Below are positions 31,451-39,998 of a DNA stretch of 64,000 nt, in pieces (position 1 is the first letter of the stretch; each line of letters begins with the position of its first letter). The DNA is taken from NCBI RefSeq assembly GCF_014268755.2, contig NZ_CP077093.1, positions 6,756,501 through 6,820,500 of the forward strand, written 5' to 3'. This stretch comes from Pseudomonas vanderleydeniana. GTDB taxonomy: Bacteria; Pseudomonadota; Gammaproteobacteria; Pseudomonadales; Pseudomonadaceae. The notes below the pieces were generated by a model. It made no database searches and was not told where the DNA came from. It saw nothing but the letters and a program-made list of their open reading frames with translations. A program made the translations under genes and the position numbers.

Positions 31451-31558
31451 CCTTTCGCGGCGGTGCGGCGTCCCGACAAGCCACGCTCCTACTATGCGGT
31501 GTCGTAAACGGCTTTGGTATACGACGCTAATCTGCAGGAGCGTGGCTTGCCCGCAAAT
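31451..31558. repeat. REPIN (REP doublet) between bioA and rsmE
   Basis: Inverted arms CAAGCCACGCTCCT (31477-31490) and AGGAGCGTGGCTTG (31536-31549), flanked by partial GCGGG/CCCGC words, with the inner pair GTCGTA/TACGAC. It is a diverged REP pair. Confidence 0.8.
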
Positions 31559-31603
31559 GGGCCGGCCCAGGCTACACATCATTCCGATATTCAGAGATCC
31601 ACC

Positions 31604-32323
31604 ATGAGACTGTCCCGCTTCTTCATCGACGCCCCGCTGAGCCTCGGCGAACACGCACTGCCGGAAGCCCAGGCCCACTACATCGGCCGCGTGCTGCGCA
31701 TGGCCGAGGGCGACGCGCTGCAGGTGTTCGACGGCTCGGGCAACGAATTCCTCGGCACCCTGCTGGAAGTCGGCAAGAAGCACGTACGCGTGCAACTGAC
31801 CGAAAGCTTCGCCGGCCAGCCGGACTCGCCGCTGCACATCCACCTCGGCCAGGGACTGTCCCGTGGCGAACGGATGGACTGGGCGATCCAGAAAGCCACC
31901 GAGCTGGGCGTGAGCGAAATCACCCCGATCGTCAGCGAACGCTGCGAAGTCCGGCTCAAGGACGAGCGGGCCGACAAGCGCCTGGCCCACTGGCGGCAGA
32001 TCGCGATCAGTGCCTGCGAGCAGTGTGGCCGCTCGACCCTGCCGGTGATCCATCCGCCGTTGTCGCTGGGCGAGTGGCTCAAGCAGGCCGACGCCGAGTT
32101 GAAGCTGGTGCTGCACCCGGTGGCCGAACCCCTGACCAGCCACCCGAAACCGGCCAGCCTGGCGTTCCTGATCGGTCCGGAGGGCGGCCTGTCCGACGCC
32201 GAAGTCGAACAGGCGGCCAAGGCCGGCTACCTGCCAGCCCGCCTCGGTCCGCGCGTGCTGCGCACCGAGACCGCGCCGGTCGTGGCCCTGGCGGTGGCCC
32301 AACAGCTGTGGGGCGACTTCTGA
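31604..32323 (+). CDS. rsmE: 16S rRNA (uracil1498-N3)-methyltransferase
   Basis: A 239-residue SPOUT-class methyltransferase. The N-terminal PUA-like part (HYIGRVLRMAEGDALQVFDGSG) is followed by the knotted domain with KATELGVSEITPIVSER, LIGPEGGLSDAEVE as SAM site and the C-terminal LGPRVLRTETAP. ATG at 31604 starts the conserved MRLSRFF; an earlier in-frame start lies inside the REP repeat. Confidence 0.95.
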   Translation: MRLSRFFIDAPLSLGEHALPEAQAHYIGRVLRMAEGDALQVFDGSGNEFLGTLLEVGKKHVRVQLTESFAGQPDSPLHIHLGQGLSRGERMDWAIQKATELGVSEITPIVSERCEVRLKDERADKRLAHWRQIAISACEQCGRSTLPVIHPPLSLGEWLKQADAELKLVLHPVAEPLTSHPKPASLAFLIGPEGGLSDAEVEQAAKAGYLPARLGPRVLRTETAPVVALAVAQQLWGDF

Positions 32324-32338
32324 TCCTTTGCCGGGGTC

Positions 32339-32956
32339 TCAGATCACGTACCAGAAGATCGCCACGAAGTGCAGCGCGCTGCCGGCGATCACGAACAGGT
32401 GCCAGATCCCGTGGGAGTGCCGCAGGCGGTGGTCCAGGGCAAAGAAGATGATGCCCAGGGTGTACAACGCGCCACCCGTGGCCAGCCAGATGAAACCGGC
32501 CATGCCCAGTGCCGCCAGCAACGGCTTGATCGCCACCAGCACGATCCAGCCCATCACCGCGTAGATCACGATCGACAGGATCCGCGCCTCCGAGCGCGGC
32601 TTGATCTCCTGCAGCATGCCGATCACCGCCAGCCCCCAGACGATACCGAACAGGGTCCAGCCCCACGGCCCGCGCAGGGTGACCAGGCAGAACGGCGTGT
32701 AGCTGCCGGCGATCAGCAGGTAGATCGACAGGTGATCGACCTTCTGCATGATCACCTTCGCCCGCCCGCGCACGCTGTGGTACACGGTCGAGACACTGTA
32801 GAGGGTCATCAGCGTGACCCCGTAGATCGCCACGCTGACAATCTTCCACGGGCTGCCATCCAGGCTCGCCATCACCAACAGCCAGATCGCGCCGATGCTC
32901 GCCAGTACCGCACCGACCAGATGGGTCCAGGCGTTGAGTCGTTCCCCGTGATACAT
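32339..32956 (-). CDS. trhA: hemolysin III family membrane protein TrhA
   Basis: A 205-residue protein with seven membrane helices of the PAQR/hemolysin III superfamily. The N-terminal ERLNAWTHLVGA, the STVYHS segment, KVDHLSIYLLIAGSYTP and the C-terminal HGIWHLFVIAGSALHF carry the conserved Asp/His set thought to bind zinc. Bacterial members influence membrane energetics rather than acting as toxins. Transcribed alone, convergent with rsmE. Confidence 0.9.
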   Translation of the reverse strand: MYHGERLNAWTHLVGAVLASIGAIWLLVMASLDGSPWKIVSVAIYGVTLMTLYSVSTVYHSVRGRAKVIMQKVDHLSIYLLIAGSYTPFCLVTLRGPWGWTLFGIVWGLAVIGMLQEIKPRSEARILSIVIYAVMGWIVLVAIKPLLAALGMAGFIWLATGGALYTLGIIFFALDHRLRHSHGIWHLFVIAGSALHFVAIFWYVI

Positions 32957-33170
32957 GTACTGCCCACCTCCCTTCTCCAGGACACTTCATCAGGTTCGGT
33001 CGTGGCAACCTGCAACGCAATGCCCAGCGCGCCCACCCGATGTCCCATACAGTCGCTTCCTACCTTCGAATAAGAAACAGGCTTCCGGATTTCGCTCCAT
33101 AGATTAAAAAAAAACCACCCCACGATACAGAAAATGGCAGTCCCGATACTTCATTCCACGGGAGCCCGCC

Positions 33171-34235
33171 ATGACCCGCATCGCCCAGGCCTGGAACCGC
33201 GACAAGCTCATAGAGCGTTCGCTTTCCTGGATCCACCGGCTCGACCGCGCCCAGGTCATCGAGATCGACTGCGCCCTCAAGCATGCGCAGCGCCGGGGCC
33301 TGCCGCCACTGGAAATGACGCCGCGGGACTTCCCCCTGCCCACGGTCCAGCCCCTGCTGCAACGGGCTGTCCTCGAGTCCGAGCAGGGACTCGGGGTATA
33401 CCTGATCACCGGTTTTCCCGTGCTCGACAAGACGCCCGAACAGGCCCGCCTGCTGGCCTGGGGCATCGGCCTGCACCTGGGTGTCCCGTTGGTACAGAAT
33501 CATGCAGGCGAGTTACTGGTTGATGTCCGCGACCAGCAGCAACCGCAGCCCTCGCCCCACCGCAGCCATGTCACCAGCCGTTCCATGGAGTTCCATACCG
33601 ACGCCTGCGACCTGACCACCCTGCTCTGCCTGCGCCAGGCCGCCCGCGGCGGACTGTTCCGGCTGGCCAGCCTGCGTGCCGTGCATGATCGCCTGATGCG
33701 CGAGAACCCACGGCTGTGCCAGGCGCTCTACCAGCCACTGGCGTTCCATGACCCGACACACGACGTGGCCGGCACCCGGCGCTTTTTCCTTTGCCCGGTC
33801 TTCGCCCTGGAGCGGGATACCTTCGCCAGCCGTTTCTATCGCCAGCGCAACCTGGACTGCGAGCGCCTGCCCGGGGCCCCGCGCCTGAGCAACATCGCCC
33901 GCGCCGCGCTGAACGCGGTACACAGCACCGCCTGCCTGCCAGACATGTGCCTGGAACTGGAGCTGTTGCCCGGCGACCTGCAGTTTCTCAACAACCACCT
34001 GGTCTGCCACGCCCGTACCCGCTTCACCGACAGCACGCAGCCGGGACACCAGCGCCACCTGCTGCGCCAATGGCACGCGACGGCCTGCAGCCGTCCGCTG
34101 CCCGACAGCTTCCTGCCGGCCTACGGTGATGTCAGGGCCCGCACGCTGCGCGGCGGCTACCAGGGTTGGCCGTGCGATGAAGCGCTGCTGGCCTTTCAAC
34201 GACGCCTCGCGATGCTCAACGGCCTGCTCGACTGA
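33171..34235 (+). CDS. TauD/TfdA-like Fe(II)/2-oxoglutarate dioxygenase
   Basis: A 354-residue oxygenase of the TauD/TfdA or clavaminate-synthase type. The facial triad is visible as HTD in MEFHTDACDLTTLLC (near residues 143-145) and the distal His in FLNNHLVCHARTRF near residue 281, with the 2-oxoglutarate-binding arginine in RHLLRQWH. ATG at 33171 is preceded by GGAG. It lies 79 bases upstream of mdcR on the same strand and may share its transcript, but no link to malonate is known. The substrate is unknown. Confidence 0.82.
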   Translation: MTRIAQAWNRDKLIERSLSWIHRLDRAQVIEIDCALKHAQRRGLPPLEMTPRDFPLPTVQPLLQRAVLESEQGLGVYLITGFPVLDKTPEQARLLAWGIGLHLGVPLVQNHAGELLVDVRDQQQPQPSPHRSHVTSRSMEFHTDACDLTTLLCLRQAARGGLFRLASLRAVHDRLMRENPRLCQALYQPLAFHDPTHDVAGTRRFFLCPVFALERDTFASRFYRQRNLDCERLPGAPRLSNIARAALNAVHSTACLPDMCLELELLPGDLQFLNNHLVCHARTRFTDSTQPGHQRHLLRQWHATACSRPLPDSFLPAYGDVRARTLRGGYQGWPCDEALLAFQRRLAMLNGLLD

Positions 34236-34314
34236 ACGTCGGTCGTGGCAAAAAGCGCCAGCCAATTTCCCGGGACTTGGGCACAATCGGAACATTCGAA
34301 AAAGAGTCCGTCCC

Positions 34315-35229
34315 ATGTTGATCGATGAAGAACTGACCCTGAAAAAGCTGGAAGTGTTCCTGGCCTTCATGCGCACCGGCAATCTGGCCCGGGCGGCGGC
34401 CGAACTGCAGACCAGCAACGTCAGCGTGCACCGGGCCATCCACTCCCTGGAAAGTGCCCTGCGCTGCCCGCTGTTCAAGCACGAGGGGCGTAACCTGACT
34501 CCGCTGGAAAGTGCCTATGTACTGGAGGAGCGGGCGCAGAAACTGATCCAGGACGTGGTCGAAAGCATCCGCGTGACCCGCGAAGCCGCCGGCTTCTCCG
34601 CCGAACGCTTCAAGCTCGGCTCGCTCTATTCGCTGACGGTGAAAACCGTGCCGCAGTTGATCATGGGCCTGAAGATCCGCCGTAGCGAATTGAACATCGA
34701 CCTGATCCTCGGCTCGAACATCGATCTGCTGTACAAGCTCAGGAACATGGAAGTGGATGCGATCCTGGTGTCGCTGGACGAAACCACCAACGACCCGGAC
34801 TGCGAGCACCTGCCGCTGTTTTCCGACGATATCTTTCTCGCCACACCGGCCGACTCGCCGTTCGCCCACCAGGCCCAGGTGGACCTGGCGGACCTGCGCG
34901 ACATGACCTTCATCACCCTGACCCAGGGCTTCGCCACCCACCGCGACGGCAACCGGGTGTTCGAGCAGGCGGGCTTCGAACCCAAGGTGGCGATGCAGGT
35001 CAACGACATCTTCACCCTGCTGAGCATGGTCAGCTCCGGTGTCGGCTACGCCCTGCTGCCCGGACGGATCGCCGCGGTGTACGAGAACCGGGTGAAACTG
35101 ATCCCGCTGCAGGCGCGCTACCACCTGCAGCAGCATATCGGCGTGGTGTTCCTCAAGGCCAAGGAGCGCGACCCCAACCTGCTGGCGCTCCTGGCCGAGT
35201 GCCGGATGTATGCCAACCATCGTGGCTGA
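34315..35229 (+). CDS. mdcR: LysR-type regulator of malonate utilisation
   Basis: A 304-residue LysR-family regulator. The N-terminal helix-turn-helix reads LEVFLAFMRTGNLARAAAELQTSNVSVHRAIHSLE, followed by a coiled linker and a periplasmic-binding-like effector domain. Its place right next to the malonate genes, convergent with madM, marks it as MdcR, which activates the mdc operon with malonate as the inducer. ATG at 34315 starts the conserved LTLKKLEVFL region. A candidate binding site lies upstream of mdcA at 42757-42789. Confidence 0.9.
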   Translation: MLIDEELTLKKLEVFLAFMRTGNLARAAAELQTSNVSVHRAIHSLESALRCPLFKHEGRNLTPLESAYVLEERAQKLIQDVVESIRVTREAAGFSAERFKLGSLYSLTVKTVPQLIMGLKIRRSELNIDLILGSNIDLLYKLRNMEVDAILVSLDETTNDPDCEHLPLFSDDIFLATPADSPFAHQAQVDLADLRDMTFITLTQGFATHRDGNRVFEQAGFEPKVAMQVNDIFTLLSMVSSGVGYALLPGRIAAVYENRVKLIPLQARYHLQQHIGVVFLKAKERDPNLLALLAECRMYANHRG

Positions 35230-35247
35230 GCTGCCGGCCCCCTGCGT

Positions 35248-36012
35248 TCAACCCACCAGGCCACGCACGATGAAGAACAGCACCGATGGCCCGAGCAGGC
35301 AGCCCAGTCCGGTGTGGAAGGTCGCCGTCAGCGCACCGTAGGGCACCAGGCGCCGATCCGTTGCCGCCAGGCCAGCCGTGACACCACTGACGGTGCCGGC
35401 CAGGCCGCCGAACACCATCGCCGAACGCGGGTTGTCCAGGCCCATCCAGCGCGCCGCCACCGGCGTGCCGACCATCACGATGATCGCCTTGATCAATCCC
35501 GTGGCAATCGACAGGGCGATCACATCGGAACTGGCACCAATCGCCGCGCCCGTCACCGGCCCGACGATGTAGGTCACCGCCCCGGCACCGATGGTGGTCA
35601 TGCTGACCGCGTCGCGATAACCGAAGGTCCAGGCCATGCTCGCACCGACGATGAACGGCAGCACGGTCCCCAGCAGCAACGACACAGCCCCGATCAGCCC
35701 GGCCTTCCTGGCCTCGGTGGCCTGTACCTCGAAGGCCGTGGCGACAATTGCGAAGTCACGCAGCATGGCGCCGCCCATCAGGCCGATCCCGGAGAACAGC
35801 GCCATGTCCGCCAGGCCCTTCTGCCCGCCGGTCAGCGTGCCGCCCACCCAGGCCAGGACCAACCCGATCACGATGGCGATCGCCGAACCGTGAATCCGGC
35901 CGAAGGTCAGGCGCTTGGACAGCACCGCCGACAGCCACATCACCACACCGACCAAGGCGAAGGCGGTGATCAAACCGTTGTGTTCCAGTGCTTTCTCGAT
36001 GAGACCCCACAT
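35248..36012 (-). CDS. madM: malonate transporter subunit MadM
   Basis: A 254-residue inner-membrane protein with about eight helices; it is the larger partner of the MadLM malonate:sodium symporter. Distinctive stretches are FGRIHGSAIAIVIG, GGAMLRDFAIVATA, GAVTYIVGPVTGAAIG and the C-terminal FHTGLGCLLGPSV. It follows madL with 1 base between stop and start, so translation is coupled. It is the last gene of the mdc operon. MadLM takes the place of the MdcF carrier found in other organisms. Confidence 0.93.
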   Translation of the reverse strand: MWGLIEKALEHNGLITAFALVGVVMWLSAVLSKRLTFGRIHGSAIAIVIGLVLAWVGGTLTGGQKGLADMALFSGIGLMGGAMLRDFAIVATAFEVQATEARKAGLIGAVSLLLGTVLPFIVGASMAWTFGYRDAVSMTTIGAGAVTYIVGPVTGAAIGASSDVIALSIATGLIKAIIVMVGTPVAARWMGLDNPRSAMVFGGLAGTVSGVTAGLAATDRRLVPYGALTATFHTGLGCLLGPSVLFFIVRGLVG

Positions 36013-36013
36013 G

Positions 36014-36430
36014 TCAGCGACCTCCCACGGCATGGGCATCCGGCACCGGGGCCGACGGTTCGGCCGGCAACGGCTCGCCACGGTTGGTGCGGCTGATCAG
36101 GGCAATGGTGCAACCACACAGCACCACCGAGCCGATGGCCGCCAATACCGCCACCGGGCCACCGTGCAGCGCGGTGACCACATTCTGGTTGGCCGCCATG
36201 GCGACCACCACCGGAATGTACATGGCGCCCCAGAAGCCGACGCCCAGTTCGCAATCCTTGCTCATGCCTGTGCGCTTGTGCATCCACAGGCGCGCGCAGA
36301 TCAACAGGATCATGGCGATCCCGACCCCGCCGACATTCGACTTGACCCCCAGCAGTACACCCAGCAGGTCGCCCAGAACCACACCGGCCAACGTACAGGC
36401 CGCCAGCAGTGCCACACCGTAAATAATCAT
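36014..36430 (-). CDS. madL: malonate transporter subunit MadL
   Basis: A 138-residue inner-membrane protein with four helices and the conserved core LLGVLLGVKSNVGGVGIAM followed by AMAANQNVVTALHGG. It is the small subunit of the MadLM symporter. A gap of 65 bases separates it from mdcH upstream. The last 20 residues form a hydrophilic Pro/Ala-rich tail. Confidence 0.93.
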   Translation of the reverse strand: MIIYGVALLAACTLAGVVLGDLLGVLLGVKSNVGGVGIAMILLICARLWMHKRTGMSKDCELGVGFWGAMYIPVVVAMAANQNVVTALHGGPVAVLAAIGSVVLCGCTIALISRTNRGEPLPAEPSAPVPDAHAVGGR

Positions 36431-36495
36431 TGTTGTTATCCTCGCATCGCATTGTCGAAGTTGTTGTTTTTGTCCTTCGAAGCAGCAGCCGGTCT

Positions 36496-37425
36496 CTATC
36501 GGTGGCGGCGTCCCTCCTCATCCAGCAGTGCCTTGAGGCTGTCCAGTCGGGCAGCGTCGAAGGCGATCACGCTGCCCTGTTCGAATACCCGACGCGCCAG
36601 GCCGGTCAACACCGTACCCGGTGGCAGTTCGATCTGCAGCCGTACACCGCGCTCGTAGGCGCTCTGTACGGTGCCACGCCAGTCGACGAGCCGGCACATG
36701 TTGAAGGCCAGGTCATCGCGAATCTGTTCAGCGCTGCGCAGCAACCGGGCGCTGCTGCCGCTCAAGTACCCCAGGCGTGGCGCCCGCATCGGCACATCGG
36801 CGAATGCCGCCGCCAACTGCTGCGCCGGCTCGTCCAGCAATGGACAGTGCGACGGCACGCTGACGGCCAGGCGGCGAGCGACACCGCCCTGCTTCATCGC
36901 CGCGCCAACCGCCGCCATTGCCGCATCGCTGCCGGCGATCACGCATTGGTTGTCGGCATTGATGTTGGCCAGGTAGACCGGTGTCTGCGGGCCATGCACC
37001 TGGGCCAGCAAGTTATCCACAGCCGCCAGCTCCAGGCCGATCAACGCGGTCATGCCATAGCCCTGTGGATAAGCCTGCTGCATCAGCCTGCCGCGCAGGC
37101 TGACCAGGCGCAGCGCATCGCTGAACTCCAGTACCCCGGCCAGTACCGCCGCCGGGTAGGCCCCGATCGACAGGCCAGCGACATAAGCCGGCGCCGGGCC
37201 ATCCTCCAGCAGCAGCCGGGCTGCGGCCACCCCGGCGACCAGCAGGCAGAGCTGCACCGCGCGGGTCGAGGCCAGCGCCTGCTCCGTGTCCAGCAGCGCC
37301 AGGTCCTCTCCCAGCACCTCGCCGGCTTCGACCAGGCATTGGCGAACCACCGTCGCATCGGGCAAGCGCCGCAGCATACCGGGCTGCTGCGCGCCCTGGC
37401 CGGGAAACGCCAGCAGGCTGCTCAC
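36496..37425 (-). CDS. mdcH: malonate decarboxylase subunit epsilon (malonyl-CoA:ACP transacylase)
   Basis: A 309-residue FabD-like transacylase that loads malonyl groups onto the MdcC acyl carrier during activation of the decarboxylase. FPGQGAQ at the start, GLSIGAYPAAVLAG with the nucleophilic serine and VPSHCPLLD with the catalytic histidine are present. The start is GTG at 37425, overlapping the mdcG stop by GTGA; an upstream extension is not conserved. Confidence 0.93.
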   Translation of the reverse strand: MSSLLAFPGQGAQQPGMLRRLPDATVVRQCLVEAGEVLGEDLALLDTEQALASTRAVQLCLLVAGVAAARLLLEDGPAPAYVAGLSIGAYPAAVLAGVLEFSDALRLVSLRGRLMQQAYPQGYGMTALIGLELAAVDNLLAQVHGPQTPVYLANINADNQCVIAGSDAAMAAVGAAMKQGGVARRLAVSVPSHCPLLDEPAQQLAAAFADVPMRAPRLGYLSGSSARLLRSAEQIRDDLAFNMCRLVDWRGTVQSAYERGVRLQIELPPGTVLTGLARRVFEQGSVIAFDAARLDSLKALLDEEGRRHR

Positions 37426-38048
37426 GCTGCTTGCTCCTGAAGACTCCAGGGATCGGCCACCAACCGTGCGCCCGAGTCCGCCTTGAGCAGCACCCGCTGC
37501 GCCTGGCCAGCCCATTCCGCCAGCGCCACCGCACCCAGCGGAGTCTGCAATTGCAGGTCGACGCGGCAGAACGGGTTGTCGAGCTGCTGCAGCAAAGCAG
37601 CGGCCTCGTGCCGCGACAGCACGTGGGGCGTGCGCAGGATCAGGTCCAGGTCGCTCTGCGCATGCAGGGTCGGCAGGCCGGTCGCCAGTTCGAAACCGGC
37701 ACTGCCGCTAACGCCCCAAGCCAATCCCGAGGCATCGAGCAGCGGCCGCACCTGGCGCAGCGCGCGCAAGGCCGGCCAGTCCCGCACCGCCAGCGGACTG
37801 TCGACCAGCGCCTCCGGACAGACCCGGCGCTCGACCCGCGCCCGCAGCATCAACGTGGCAAAACGCTGCTCGCGCAACGCCCCGCGCACGCCCACCGGCA
37901 GTTGCTCCGCGCTCGCCGGCGCCCGCCGCAGCACCACCGGCTGCCCCTGGTCCAGGGCCTCGGCCACCCAGGCCGGCGCCTGCGCCGGCAGTTGCTCCGG
38001 GTTCAGCCCCCAGAGCAGGTCGTGGGGAAGATAGGTATCACTACGCAT
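37422..38048 (-). CDS. mdcG: phosphoribosyl-dephospho-CoA transferase (malonate decarboxylase holo-ACP synthase)
   Basis: A 208-residue nucleotidyltransferase that attaches the 2'-(5''-phosphoribosyl)-3'-dephospho-CoA group, made by MdcB, to MdcC. The segment WGVSGSAGFELATGLPTL with QSDLDLILRTP shows the GS...DxD nucleotidyltransferase signature. ATG at 38048 is used; a GTG at 38054, directly behind the mdcE stop, would add two residues. Its end overlaps mdcH by 4 bases. Confidence 0.92.
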   Translation of the reverse strand: MRSDTYLPHDLLWGLNPEQLPAQAPAWVAEALDQGQPVVLRRAPASAEQLPVGVRGALREQRFATLMLRARVERRVCPEALVDSPLAVRDWPALRALRQVRPLLDASGLAWGVSGSAGFELATGLPTLHAQSDLDLILRTPHVLSRHEAAALLQQLDNPFCRVDLQLQTPLGAVALAEWAGQAQRVLLKADSGARLVADPWSLQEQAA

Positions 38049-38054
38049 CGTCAC

Positions 38055-38858
38055 TCACCACTGCTCGCGCAGCAGTTGCCGGACCCGGCTGGACGCAGCG
38101 CGGTTTTGCGCCCCCAGCCGTCCGCCCAGGTCCGTGCCGCGCTGCGTCGCGTCGCCGATGGCGGCGGCCAGGCAGTCCTGCACGCTCGCCAGATCCTCCG
38201 CTGTAGGCTGCTCGATCCGCTGCACATCGAGGACCTTCCACAGCAGCCCCAGGCTGGCATAGCTATCGATGTCATAGGCCATCGGTGGCACGCTGGCAGC
38301 CAGGCTTTCCAGCTCCTCGACACTGCGCAGGGTGACCCGCGCCGCCGAGGCCTTGCCCATGGCATGCACCATCACGCCGGGGTCGCGCAGGGCGATCAGC
38401 CGGTTGGCCTGGTAGCCGTGGGCGAGGAACGCCCCCGACATCGCCTTGCCCACCAGCAGCGCGATCACCGCGTGCCCCGCCAGCCGGGCGCGGGCATAGC
38501 TGTCGGCGGCGGCGGCCAGGGCCAGGTGAATACCCAGGGCTTCCTCGCGGCGCCCATAGGCCTGGCTCGGCACGTCGACGATGGCGATCAGTGCGCGCTT
38601 GCGTGCGTTGGCAGCATCGGCTTCGATCACCTGATCCACCGCCTTGGCCAGGTTCCAGCCTTCCAGCAGGCCGACTTCGCCGCTGCGGGCACGGGCAAAA
38701 CGATTGGCCGCATCCGGTACCACCGCCAGCAGCCGGGCCTGCTGGTCACCCAGGCGGATATCGGCGGCCTTCAGCGAAGCCGGCAGGCCGGCGATCTCGG
38801 CGGCGTCGCCAGCCAGGGCCTGGAACCAGTGCAAACCGCGCAGGGACGGGGCGCTCAT
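38055..38858 (-). CDS. mdcE: malonate decarboxylase gamma subunit
   Basis: A 267-residue subunit with a crotonase-like carboxyltransferase fold, forming with MdcD the decarboxylase that converts malonyl-S-ACP to acetyl-S-ACP and CO2. Recognisable are VDVPSQAYGRREEALGIH, KAMSGAFLAHGYQANRLIAL and VMVHAMGKASAARVT. It overlaps the mdcD stop by 4 bases, so translation of the two subunits is coupled. Confidence 0.94.
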   Translation of the reverse strand: MSAPSLRGLHWFQALAGDAAEIAGLPASLKAADIRLGDQQARLLAVVPDAANRFARARSGEVGLLEGWNLAKAVDQVIEADAANARKRALIAIVDVPSQAYGRREEALGIHLALAAAADSYARARLAGHAVIALLVGKAMSGAFLAHGYQANRLIALRDPGVMVHAMGKASAARVTLRSVEELESLAASVPPMAYDIDSYASLGLLWKVLDVQRIEQPTAEDLASVQDCLAAAIGDATQRGTDLGGRLGAQNRAASSRVRQLLREQW

Positions 38859-39706
38859 GGGCGATCTCCTTGGAAAAGACGGCGAACGGTGGCGGGGTCG
38901 ATCTGCGGCGCGGCATCCAGCTCGGCCAGCCGTTGCAGGTACCAGTCCGCCTGCCGGCTGCGCTGGGCCTCGGGCAGGCCGGCCGCCAGCAGGGCAGCCA
39001 CCTGTTGCCGGATCGAGGCCACGTCATCACTTACATAACGATCCACCAGGCCACTGGCGAAGCGCTGCTCGCCACCGGTCAGGCTCCAGATGAAAGGCCG
39101 GTCGCGGGAGTCGTATTCCTCGAGCCCCGCCTCCTGTTCGATCACCTGCGGTCCGTTGAGGCCCAGGCGGGCCTCCTGGGTCACCACCAGGTAACTGCAC
39201 AGCGCCGCCGCAATCGACATGCCACCAAAGCAACCGACACTGCCGGCCACCACGCCGATCACCGGCTGATAGCGCCGCAGATCGACGATGGCCGCATGGA
39301 TGTCGGCGATCGCCGCCAACCCCAGGTTGGCCTCCTGCAGGCGCACGCCGCCGGTCTCCAGCAGCAGTACGGCACGGGTGGGAATACCCTGGCGGTTATC
39401 CTCGGCGGCCAGTTCCAGCGCACCGGCGATCTTCGCCCCGCCTACTTCGCCCAGGCTCCCGCCCTGGAAGGCCCCCTCGATGGCGGCGACCACCACCGGC
39501 AGGCCGTCGACACTGCCCTTGGCGATCACCACGCCGTCATCGGCCTGGGGCACCACGCCCTGGCGTTCGAGCCAGGGCGACATGACCCGGGCGAAGGGAT
39601 CGAGCAGTTCGCGGAAGCTGCCCCGGTCGAGCAACGCCCTCGCCCGCTGCCGGGCAGCGAGTTCGACGAAACTGTGCTTGTTCAACAGAGCTGCGCTGTC
39701 AGTCAT
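38855..39706 (-). CDS. mdcD: malonate decarboxylase beta subunit
   Basis: A 283-residue carboxyltransferase-like subunit, partner of MdcE. SFVELAARQRARALLDRGSF resembles acetyl-CoA carboxylase beta; EGAFQGGSLGEVGGAKIAGA and GSVGCFGGMSIAAA form the oxyanion region. ATG at 39706 is chosen for its ribosome site GAGGAGAT; it overlaps the 3' end of mdcC by 8 bases. Confidence 0.95.
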   Translation of the reverse strand: MTDSAALLNKHSFVELAARQRARALLDRGSFRELLDPFARVMSPWLERQGVVPQADDGVVIAKGSVDGLPVVVAAIEGAFQGGSLGEVGGAKIAGALELAAEDNRQGIPTRAVLLLETGGVRLQEANLGLAAIADIHAAIVDLRRYQPVIGVVAGSVGCFGGMSIAAALCSYLVVTQEARLGLNGPQVIEQEAGLEEYDSRDRPFIWSLTGGEQRFASGLVDRYVSDDVASIRQQVAALLAAGLPEAQRSRQADWYLQRLAELDAAPQIDPATVRRLFQGDRP

Positions 39707-39998
39707 GGCCGATCTCCTCGAAGCCTTGTTCCAGGCGCAGGCGGACCACGCCGGGCGTGGCGCCGAAATCGTGGATATCGATGGCCAGCGCCGGCGGCAG
39801 TTGGCCGTCGAACAGACGATCGAACAGGTGCTGCCAGCGGGCGGCGCTGCCATTGACCGAGGTCGTCACCTGGATCGACAGGGTACCGGGACGACCGGGC
39901 TCGAGCAGCACTTCCAGGTCGCCGGAACCGACGCAGCCCACCAGGGCTCGGCCCCGGGGCGGCTGCCCGGCGGGGAATTCGAAGGACAGTTTTTCCAT
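39699..39998 (-). CDS. mdcC: malonate decarboxylase acyl carrier protein (delta subunit)
   Basis: A 99-residue carrier protein, the usual size of MdcC. The prosthetic group is attached to a serine in the early GSGDLEVLLEP segment (ALVGCVGSGDLE, near residue 25). ATG at 39998 overlaps the mdcB stop codon by one base (TGATG); a GTG one codon earlier is the alternative. Confidence 0.95.
   Translation of the reverse strand: MEKLSFEFPAGQPPRGRALVGCVGSGDLEVLLEPGRPGTLSIQVTTSVNGSAARWQHLFDRLFDGQLPPALAIDIHDFGATPGVVRLRLEQGFEEIGHD

Noticed and set aside
33109..33117. A-tract near the TauD-like gene as a phase-variable repeat
   Set aside because: It is a short A run in an intergenic region, outside both coding sequence and any clear promoter spacer.
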